The notes below the pieces were generated by a model. It saw only the letters and a program-made list of their open reading frames with translations, did not search any database and was not told the origin of the DNA. This document shows positions 12,601-24,000 of a DNA stretch of 35,945 nucleotides, piece after piece; the stretch's first letter is position 1, and the number at the start of each line of letters is the position of its first letter. The stretch comes from Lingula anatina (Eukaryota; Brachiopoda; Lingulata; Lingulida; Lingulidae): positions 78,134-114,078 of the forward strand of contig NW_019775506.1 of NCBI RefSeq assembly GCF_001039355.2, in the 5' to 3' direction. The translations under genes and the position numbers were made by a program.

Positions 12601-15600
12601 CTTAGGTTTTCAGCGATAGATTGGATGCTAAAGAAAGTTTTTATTTTCAGGCTGGATCAAGTGGAGGGTGAGCTAGGTCTGGCAGAGGAGAGAGAGAAAG
12701 AGACTCTGGCCAGTCTCAAAGACTGCGAAACTTTGCTAGAAAATAGAAGAACAGAGCTTGGAAAGATCAAATCACAGGTAAAATAAAGTACTGAAACTTT
12801 TATGGTATGCAGAAAAATATGTATGTTTTAAAGATTATAAAATTCATACAAAACAATACAAACAGAACAGGTAAAAATTAATTTTAAAGTAAAGGGGTTA
12901 ATGGCAGTTTTTATATTTAGTCTATATACTTGCTCTACTTTAAGTCTGCATTTTCCAATTTTTTCACCTAGATTGTCACTGAGTGGACACAAGACGGTAA
13001 TTTGATACAGAAGTTGCTATTTAGTATGTCTTTTATTTATTTGTTTGGTTGTTTATTCATTTGTGTCACTTATTTTTATCTAGATTGACTCTGAGAGGAC
13101 ACAACTTGAGAACTTAGACCACCAGGTGGGCAGGAGAAGCACAGAACTTCAGCTGGTGGAGGAGAGCCTGGCCAGGAAGCAAGGAGAACTCAACAAACTG
13201 ATGAGAGAGGCAGAGACCGAGGCTAGTAATAGACACAAGGAAATACAGGTAACATTCAGTCATCACTTTATTTAGCCTTTTCTCTCGTAGCATAGTGGTA
13301 TGAATATATCATCAAATGTGTAAGGTAAGCTAAAAAAAAAGAGACAAAGAAAAGCATAGCATTTTTGCATAATTTATATTTGATTAGGGAAGAAAATGTC
13401 TTTTACAAATTCGCTGGAGTAAAAACATGGAATGTATTGCATAGATTTCATCTACATATTCTCAGAATTTAATAAATTCTCATGCTATAAATATCCTGTT
13501 AAAGAAAATTATGACATAGTTGATAAGGATCCATTTTACACCAGGTACATGTAGGTGTAATATGTGAATACATTAACTGAGAACATTTCTGCAGAGGTGA
13601 AAGATTGAGATATATAAGTAAAAATAATTTTTAAAACTTTACTTCAGGAGTTACGTCTGACATCACAGGAGTTACAAACACAGCAGCGCACTCTACAGGC
13701 AGATATTGCTGACAAGCAGGACCAGTTGCAAGCCATAAAGGAAGATATCCAGCAAAATGAGGAGAGCCTGCAGATCTTGACCTCCACGGTCAGCAAGAGT
13801 CGTGCCGAGCTGAAACATGTAGTGGACATGGTCAAGATGGAGAAATCGGAGCTTGACCAGGTCAGAGAGCAACATGGAGCCAAGCTTAAGGAACTGGAGA
13901 GGACGCAGATTGCTCTCAGGGAGGTGAGTTCATATCGAATCATATGACTGTCTCTCCTTAAAGAAATTGTAGGATTTAGGCTAAGAGAAGTCATCAAAAA
14001 GAACATGTTATTAATGAATGTGTCACCAGATATGTTTTTATGAATGGGAAATTTAGTGAATTTCTCAGTAATACTATTCAGTTTCCATCACTTAATGAGA
14101 GAACTGTTATGTTCACCTGTATTGAAGTATATTTTTACATTTTGGTGGCTTACAAATGTTGTTGTCAAAGTCCCTGAAGTTTGTAAAAATTGCCATTTTA
14201 CCAAAACCCTAATCCAAGAGGCAGCACAGTTATCAAGGACCACTACAAGTCACAAATAAATAATAACTAAAAAGTAGCAGGAGCAACAGTTTGAAATAAG
14301 TACTAAAGCTCACACTGATATACTATCCATAAGTATTTAGTCCTCAGTATTAAAAATAATCAATATTAATATCTTTAGGAAAAAGAAGACTTGGAATACA
14401 TGCAAGGAGAAACTGGCAAGAAGCAAGTGGAATGCGAGAGGTTAAAACAGACCTTAGAGACTCAGAGAGAGACCACAGAAAGCCTGAAGTTGGAAAAAGA
14501 ACTTTTGGAGGACAGCATTAACACCCTCGCCAAGGAGAAAGACCTCATACAGGAGAGCTACAAGTCATATGATGATAAGGTTAATCAACTGAAAAGGTAA
14601 AATCTGTCTGTTCTTTGCCTTTTTCAGTAAATTTCATGAGCAAAAATTTCAAGAGCATTTCTATTAGAGCTAACGGTACTCATGGTTTAAGTCCTGGTCC
14701 ATCTCATAATAGTTTGTGGACACCTTTGTCGATACTAAATATGTAGGTTATGCAGGTTATAACTTCTAAATACTTGGGTGTAAGGCTATGTTTGTATCAT
14801 TATATTATTGTTTATACTTATGTCATCATTACAGCTGCGCCCCCGAAAAACAACTTCCACATGCACCAAAAATAGTTTTATCTGTCAGCAAGACATATTT
14901 TGAATGAGCACAATACAAGTTTCATTTTATTCTTCTTTTTGTATAAATATGACAGTAAATTAAATCAGAATATTATTATTATGATTATTAATATCATTAT
15001 TATCTAAAGTAAACTGAGATGCAACTTGCTTGTACATGCTGTTTACCTAATTAAATTCTTAATTTTAGTTTAAACTATTCTGGGCCAGGTTGGCTATTGG
15101 GGTGTGAGAAACGATCTTTGTTATAAAATATTTCTTATTTTTGCAATACTAAGCAGTAAAGTGAATATGTCCTCTTATTTTTTTAATAATTTATTTAATT
15201 ATTTAGCCCTTTTCTTTCTTTTTGAAGTTTTTTTATGGTCTGATGGACGTGATAAATCATAAAGTGGCCAGTGCATGACATTAATTCATTGAGCACTAGA
15301 AAATAAAATTCCGTGACTTCTGCAATGGACAGGTTAAAAATGTTGAATTCCTTCAAGTGAAAGTCAGTAAGAGTTGAAATTGTTGAATTCTTTCAAGTGA
15401 AAGGTAATTAGTGTTTGTGGCCATATCACTTAGTCTGGTTGATTTTCATTGGTATCTGATTGCATAAAACGTGACGACAGGACAATTAAGTAGAGACAAA
15501 TACCTCCCACAGGGGATTGGCTCATGCTGGTTACATTTAGAAATAATGAGTACCTAAGGTTCTACTGAAAGTACCATGGGTTCAGACTAAAAATACCAAT

Positions 15601-17993
15601 TTTCTGCCATGATGTACATTTTACTTACTCGTTGTGTACTGCAAACTCCTTATGTGTCCTTATATATTATCAAGATCAAAACAAATCAAAATTGGGGTTC
15701 CCCTGAACTTATTATTACTTGATTTGGTGTTAATTAGTGAACTTTTAGCAAGGATACCTTTTATTTCTTAGGTGAAAATGATGGTAAATCTGTTATCACA
15801 TATTGTGTAATAAAGTGTCAAAAATAGAAATGAACTTGATCATTGCAGTTTATCAGATCCAATCAGTCACTATGTTCAGAATGGAGCAAATTAGACATTT
15901 AAAATTGAGCTATTGTATTCTTTCCCATCTTGACAATTTTCTTAGTTCATCATATCAAAATGACAGTAAATTATTATTTGGTTTTATGTTAAAAAGTGTT
16001 GAAAATGAAAATAAACTCATTTCAGGACAGTTATCTTTTGTTTACATTTTGGCATTTTCAAGGTGTGACTTTTGAAGCTCCATGGGCCTGAAGACATTTT
16101 CTAAATATCCATGTTACCTACAGTGCATAATTAAAGATTGTGATAATGCTGTTAAGCATTACGTATGTAATATTGCATCTAAATTGAAGAAAACACTATT
16201 TTGGGCACTGCTGCCATAGTGACCATTAAAGGAAAACCATGTCACATGCTCTTCTTAAACTTACAGGAAAAGAAACATGGGAAAAAAGATTCAGTTGAAA
16301 AACACAGTTAAAAAACCAGTCTGATTGGTTAATTTTTTTGATAGTTATAGTTTTTTTGTGAAAATTTAACTTTTAAATGGCATTTTCAAGGTGTGGCTTT
16401 GAACCATGTTTTGTTTATAAAATGTTAACTAAACAGTTCTTCAAATTCTATCCCATCAGTTTGGTATGAAATATAAATGGAATATGTATTCTTCAGAGCA
16501 CATCTGCAACTTGAAGACGGCATTCTTGCTGGACAGAGAAAGCAAGAAAGGTTAGAGACTCAACTGAAGGAGATTGAGAAGGAGGTTACCGAGGCAACAG
16601 CTGATAAAGAGGCTCTGGAACGGGATTTAAAGACCTACACTCAGCATATTAAAGGTGAATATGTGTCAGTTGGTTTATCATTTGTTTCATTTAAGATTAA
16701 AGCAATTCTCTTTTTTTTTTTTTTTTTTTGCAAATTTTCTTTGGAGTATTACAGAAAAATTGCTAATTTTAAAGTGAAATACTATCAAATGAAATTTTCT
16801 TTCATATTTTTAGGTAAAAAATCTGAATTAAAAGGGTTGAAAGAAAACCTGAACGAAACTGAGCAGAAGAAAGAACAAATGGAAAAGGTAATTTACCCAA
16901 AGAACATGTTAAATTTTGATTCTACAAATGTAAATTTGCCCAAGAAATTGATTTTTTTGGTTGTATTAATAAGTCAGTTCGGAATCCATATTTCAGACGG
17001 GCGGATTTAGGCCATCTTCTGTGTCTTCCGGAAGACGGTCAGATTTTTAAGTTTACATTGTCCAGCATCTAATGTTTTCTGTCGGAAGACGGTAAAAATT
17101 GGAGGATGGATCAACAAAGATAATTTGGAAGACTGTCAGAAAATACCTTTGGATCCGCCCCTGTCAGAGAAGTTAGCAATCAATCACTAGACAACCGCAT
17201 GATATTCAACCATTCATTGTATTAAAGGGGAAGCTTGTCATGTATGGATAGAAATGGAGTCATAAGTGAAAAACATTACCATCTTGTTTGTGATTATTTT
17301 CCCATCCAGCAATTGAAGGAGACCAGAATGGCCACAGATGGTGCTCTGGTGGAGTTGCAGCGTGTCCAGGACTCAATACGTCAATCTGAGCAGACACAGG
17401 AAGAATGCTTCAAACAGCAGACACAGAAGCAGGACCTTATACGCCATCTGGTGACAGAGGTAGAAGAAAAGGAGGCGGAGCATCAACGTATGCAGCAGGT
17501 ACTGTATTTCATTTTTCTGATTATTGAATTACATATGTATAAAACTAAAAAAATGTTGACTAGCTGTGAGAATAGTAAAAAATAGTGAAATTTAATCTCA
17601 AAAAAAATTCTTTGTGGTACACTAAGTTGAACTTTCACAGCTATGAATGGAAAGTTATGAAAGGTCTTAGTACTACTGATTATATCTGCAGTAACTGACC
17701 CGGCCCGCACAGTCAATCAACATATTCTGATCATCTGATAGTATTTCATTTAAACTCCTCAACAAAATTTTAGTTCACAAAATGCAAACAAAGTAATTGA
17801 GTTAATACTCATAATATGTGATCCTTGAATAGTTTCTGATTCAAAATGATTTTTTCTCTGTTTTCATTTTAGGTTCTCCATAGAGTGAAAAAGGAACTTG
17901 AGAGAGAAGAAACTAAGTTAAGCAGAGTAAGCATCTCCCTTGGCTTGTGTGTCAGTGTGCACGACAGGTGTGTGTGTGTGTGTGTGTGCATGC

Positions 17994-18034
<41 letters not shown>

Positions 18035-21000
18035 AGTTTTAGTCATCTCATTTTTTCTCTATGTTACAACCCATTGCTACCTCACCTTAATTGGTAGGAT
18101 TTTCCCCACCTTTTTATGTACAGACACAGATGTGTCTGTACATATAGCCATCATCTGCGTCTGTCGTCGCCGTCGTGCACTTTTACCGATAACACGATAA
18201 GTGGAACACCATTTTTGCTTTTGGCTTGAAACTTACAGAACTGGTGAATATTCCTAATACGCAGGTCAAGTTCGAAAATCAGCATGATCGGGCCATTTTT
18301 AGGGAAGTTATGCTGTTTTTTCACTTTTTTCAGCATATATGCAGCACCGATAACACGATAAGTGGAAAACCATTTTACTCTTTGGCTTGAAACTTACAAA
18401 ACTGATGAATATTCATAATCCGCAGGTCAAGTTCGAAAATCAGCATGATCGGGACATTTTTAGGGAAGTTACGCTGTTTTTTCACTTTTCTCAGCATATG
18501 TGCAACACCGATAACATGATAAGTGAAATAACATTTTACCTTTTGGCTTGAAACTAACAGAACTGATGGATATTCATAATACGCAGGTCAAGTTCGAAAA
18601 TCAGCATGATCGGGCCTTTATTTTAGAAGTTATGCTGTTTTTTCACATTTCCTCAGATTCAATTATTAGGCATGTTAACAGTCTCATTATTTAACTAATA
18701 AGATACGTAAAAGTGTTTGTTTGATATTTCCTGCATCTTTACAACATTGTTAATTGATTGTGTAAAAATGATGGTAAACTTGTTATCGTGTATTGTGTAA
18801 TAAACTGTCAAAAANNNNNNNNNNNNNNNNNNNNNNNNNNNNNNNNNNNNNNNNNNNNNNNNNNNNNNNNNNNNNNNNNNNNNNNNNNNNNNNNNNNNNN
18901 NNNNNNNNNNNNNNNNNNNNNNNNNNNNNNNNNNNNNNNNNNNNNNNNNNNNNNNNNNNNNNNNNNNNNNNNNNNNNNNNNNNNNNNNNNNNNNNNNNNN
19001 NNNNNNNNNNNNNNNNNNNNNNNNNNNNNNNNNNNNNNNNNNNNNNNNNNNNNNNNNNNNNNNNNNNNNNNNNNNNNNNNNNNNNNNNNNNNNNNNNNNN
19101 NNNNNNNNNNNNNNNNNNNNNNNNNNNNNNNNNNNNNNNNNNNNNNNNNNNNNNNNNNNNNNNNNNNNNNNNNNNNNNNNNNNNNNNNNNTATTTTATGC
19201 ACTGTCATCATTTTTCAAATATTGAGACTTTCATCATGTGACTATAGTCTCTCATGGTCCTGAAACTGTAATCTTATTGAAGGGGTGGATTGAGACCATC
19301 TTCTGGGTCTTCTTGAAGACAGGTTATTAAGTTTATATTGACTGGTATCTATTTTTTCTGTTGGAAGATCATCAAAATGGAGGATGGATCAACATAGATA
19401 CTTTGGAATACTGTCAGAAAATATCTCAGGGTCCGCTCCTGTTATTGACCATGTTATCTGTTGTGCATGATTAAAATTCAGTGTTGACTGACAGTGCTAT
19501 TATGAGCATTATTTATTATTGCATCAAAATTGACAAAATGACCTTTTTTTGCATCTTTATTTTCTGTTTTTTGTCTGTACATTTGACAGCTTTGCTGCCT
19601 TGTTTTTTTGTTTGTAATGTCTGAATATTTGCAAGCTTTGCTGCCTTGTTTCACTAGCATCTCTCTTTGGATAGTTATTTGGTCAGTTTTGTTACCTTTA
19701 ATAGCTACATGATGAATATTGAATAATTGCTGCTGCATTGTTGGGTTGATATGGAATGTTAACAAATAAACAATGATCTATAATTTTATTCTTCTTTAGC
19801 TTCTCAGTAATGGTCGTCTTGAGTTGGAAAATATTAAGACAGAGGCTGCTATGAAACAAGATGAGCTGGATCAAAACGATAAACAACTTAAACAGTTTAA
19901 GGTATGTATATTAAGTTTGAATTGTAAGCCTGTTGAAAAATCCCTATATTTACAGACATATAATTTATCTCATTTCATTTAATTTATTTTGACTGGGCTC
20001 CCACAGATTTAGATCGATCCATCTGGATCAACCTAACTCCCTGGGGGTTCACGCTAAATTGCGCACAAAAGTTAATTACCCCTCACAGCTTTTTAGTAGG
20101 CGGGACAGACATTTAAGCTGGTTAAGCTGAGAGCAATCTAGTGAAACTCCCCAGGGGGATAGATCGTTCTAAATATCTATGGGAATGGTCTCTTTGTTGA
20201 CAGAACATGCATTTTCTGAAACCTTAATACATTTTGAATTACAATTTTTTTCAAACTTGTAAGTTTTTAAAAATGATATTTTAACAGAAACAAATGGAAG
20301 AGCTTCAACATACGGAAGAAAAATTTGTGGAATTGGAACAAAAAGTCAGTCAGTTGGGTAAGTTACATAAATGTACTAGACACATGTTCTGATGAGGTTC
20401 CTTTTGCCTCATAGTGGATAGTTAAAGATTACTGTATTAGATTAACAACTCCAGGGCCTGTTTTCAAAAGAACTGTAAATTGGTGTTAACTTTTTGACCA
20501 AAATTTAAGTCTACTATTTACCAACATAGAACAGTAATATGTAGTCTAAACGCATTGCTAATATTTCAGACCAGTATTTATTTATTATGTATTTATCTTT
20601 AATGAAGTAGACTAAATTAAATATCCAGCTGAAATTCTTGTATGAATCTGGTCCCTAAATGGTATTGGTAACCAAGGGATCATCTTGACACTTTACTGAT
20701 TATTGTTTTTATCTTTTGGATAAAAGATAGTGCATAATGCATTGGTGTCAATTCATCTAAATTTTGATAGAAGGAGCATTATGCTGTTGAAAACAAATAA
20801 TGTGGATAGATAGAGCAACTGAAGTTCTATAAATATGTATGAGAGTCCTTACCTCTGATAAAAGCATTTTTATTAGTTAAATGATACAGTGTTGAGGAAA
20901 CTGACAAAAACATGCATGAAAGGCTGTATCCACAAATTAAACTGTTGTATCAAAAACAATGTTTGATGAATTATTTCCTGTTTCAGAAACTGCAGTTTCA

Positions 21001-24000
21001 GAGGCCAGTAATCAGAGGTTATCTTTGGAACGGGTAGGTTCATGAAAAAAAGTGAAATATGGGGATAGTTCTGGCAAAACTGGGTAGAGACAGATTGTGT
21101 TCTTGATAATCCTGGATGGAGAAGAATAGAAGTCTTGTAAATATTTGAGGATCTTCCTAGATCCTTCTACCAGTAGATCTCAAGTAGATGCTGTTTTTTA
21201 TCTTAAATCTTTAATGCAACTTGATGTTTTTCATTTATTTTTGCAGTTTTTAGATTTATAATACTTTTTCATAATATCTTTAAACTCACATTTTTATGAA
21301 TATTTGCTTCTTTGATTGGGCCTTTAACAAACCTGCTTATTTGTCATATTAATGTTAATTTGTGATGTGATATTTACATGTTTTGCTTTAGCATTATCAT
21401 AAAATGGCATTTTTCTTCTGATTTCATTGGTGTGGCTCTTTGTTCTCTAATATTAACCAATCTCTCAGGACCAAGACAAGCTGCTCTCTGAGTTGGAAGA
21501 GGTCAAACGCCATCTACATGTGACCTCACAGGTAAGTGTTGATCGGTAGTTTATATTGAATTCACATAACACATTCTTATAGTAGGTACTTCACTATTGT
21601 TATTATTTTATGTTTATTATTTTATTTTAATATTATTCATTTATTTTTTATGTTGCATGTTAACAGTTGTCAGACTGGGTTGTTTTAATTTAAATATACA
21701 TACATTCCACATCACCAGTCACTATTATTCAGTATAGCCAGCACTCCTCTGATGGTTGAGGAATATGTTATTTTCATTCAGGTACTTAATAGGTTTAAAA
21801 TGGACCAGGTGTTTCATGTTTGATGATTGCTCTAGCACTGCAGCACTATATTTGCAACTAAGTTGGTGTGTTAGAAAAAATTATTATTAATTCTAACTTG
21901 TAATTTTTTTTCTTACAAAATGGGTAGCTAGTTTGCACATGTATGGTTTGTTTTTTTACTGTACCCTTTATTTGACCAACGTTTTTACTGTAAACATTTT
22001 GACTGTTAAACTCTCATTATAACATTTGGTTAAAAGAAAAGAATGCTGTGTGTTTTTCTTTTAATATAACAAGGTTGAAAAGTTGATAATCTTTAAAAAT
22101 CTCAAGGACCATTTTTTTAATTTATAAATTTATTTATTTTCCTTTTTTTAAATTTATACCTACATTTAGTTATTATAACTGTTATTTTATTTTAAGGAAT
22201 ATGAGCAACTGCAGCAGAACTCTGCCAGAGAGATTGCAGACTTGGAATCTGTTGCCCAGGACCACTGTCGCCGTGCCAACCGTCTCAGCCAGGACCTCAA
22301 TGAACTGAGACAGGAGTACATTGAGGCTAAGAGGAAGGTGAGCCATTTAGGAATACACAACTTGCTTTTTTTACTAAAAAAAGAACTGAGTGGTTTAATT
22401 TTTATAAGTAATTTTGGGGTTTGTGAGTTTAAAAAGATGTTCCATAAGTTGTACAAATAGAGTCGGTATCTTTTTTTTCTCTTTTTAATTACTTGATGAA
22501 TTTATAAGTGAGAAATCTAGAAAAAAACTTGGACATTTGAATAAGACAAGCATTTAGAGTGTGTGAGTTATCAAGATACTATTTTTAGTTTACTTTCATC
22601 AAAATCTCAGACTTGTTCACAACTGTAGTTGTCAGTAATCTGTACTCTTTAAAATGAGAACTTTTGATGTCAACCATGCTGCCCCACTTTGCTCAACAGG
22701 ATTCTAAAAAAAAATATGCATCTAATTTTCATGAATATTTTATATATAATATTAACTGTTTGCAGATCCATTGAAACTATTTTCTCATTTGTTTTTCTGT
22801 TGTTGTTCGTATAGCTGATGTCACAGGCAGAGATACTTGACAAGGAGCAGAAATTAGAAGAGACCATTTTTTCTCTTAAAAATGACATAAGACAGGTAAA
22901 GTTTTAAACATTTTTCTTTTTATTTACTTATTTTATTTTCGAATTATTCAGATGTGCCAGCATTGAAAAAATTGTATCTTTAAAATATAAAATTTATTGA
23001 TTGTGCATCACATGACCTCGGGACAACTTAAATCAGTTCACCTGAAGGCCTTGTGATAAGGTGGAAAGACCGTGATCTTCGTTTCAACCCAAGATCCAGT
23101 ATTTTTTTTCATTATCATCTGCAGGAGTTTGAGGCTGGTATAGAAGACCTGAACAAGTCTCGAATGGAAGCTGAGGAAGAACTTGAGCAACTTCATGATC
23201 AAAAAGAACAACTGGAGATGCATTTAGATACTCTGAAGGAAAATTTGTCAAATGTAAGACTTTCCTGTTAATTCATTTTCTTTTTCTTTGAATACTTTTG
23301 TATGTTTACATGTGTTTTTGATATTTTGTGTGAAAAGAAATTTAACTGCCCTTTTTCACAGAACTTGTCAGTGTTGGGGAAGTGACGAAATTTGTGTGAA
23401 GCTTTTTTTTTTAATTTTAATTGCATCCAATCAACACTGTGACAGCTGTCTTAGGGAACTGGTACATATTTAATCAAGGGGGCTAAATGAAAGTATGTTG
23501 AGTATTTTGATAATTTTTACACACAGTACACTTTTACATACAGTACACTTAAAATAATGTGTGCACCAAGTAACTTTGCTTTCATCATCCCAAATATGCC
23601 AATAAAATACATAGCACAGGTGCTGAACTTACAGGTACTTGCCCCAATTCTAGTGTGCATCATAAAAGTTCGACCAAATAAGTGTACTGTGGGTAAAAGA
23701 ATATCTGAATTATCAATACTAAGCTTATCTCTGTCTTTTGAGTTCAACCCTCATGGTAATAAATAGCATCACACTGAGTCTGTGACATTTATGTTCTATT
23801 TGTATTCATGAAGTTCTATTTTTTTCTACATTTTATCCTTCCTTGCTATGCCTCATCTTCATTCACTTACAGATCAGGTCTGATGTAGACGTAGGTACAT
23901 CAACAGATCTGTCAAGGAGGACATCTGCTCTCAGAGGAAATGAGGAGCCAGGCAGGAAGAGTGAGGAGTCAGAATGGAGGAAGGAAGCAGTCAGAGAGAA

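Noticed and set aside
16477-17010. 177-codon open frame
   Set aside because: It reads exons 29 and 30 through an open intron and into a MITE; splice sites and the family match support two separate exons.
18185-18665. Regular repeats considered as a CRISPR array
   Set aside because: The units are 161 bp, directly adjacent with no unique spacers, and lie in an animal intron.
18758-19263. Long open frames spanning the N gap
   Set aside because: They are open only because N codons are not stops; no coding signal on either side.
23040-23105. Possible tRNA or tRNA-derived SINE (GTTTCAACCC-like box B)
   Set aside because: No matching A box, no cloverleaf stem and no second copy in the window.
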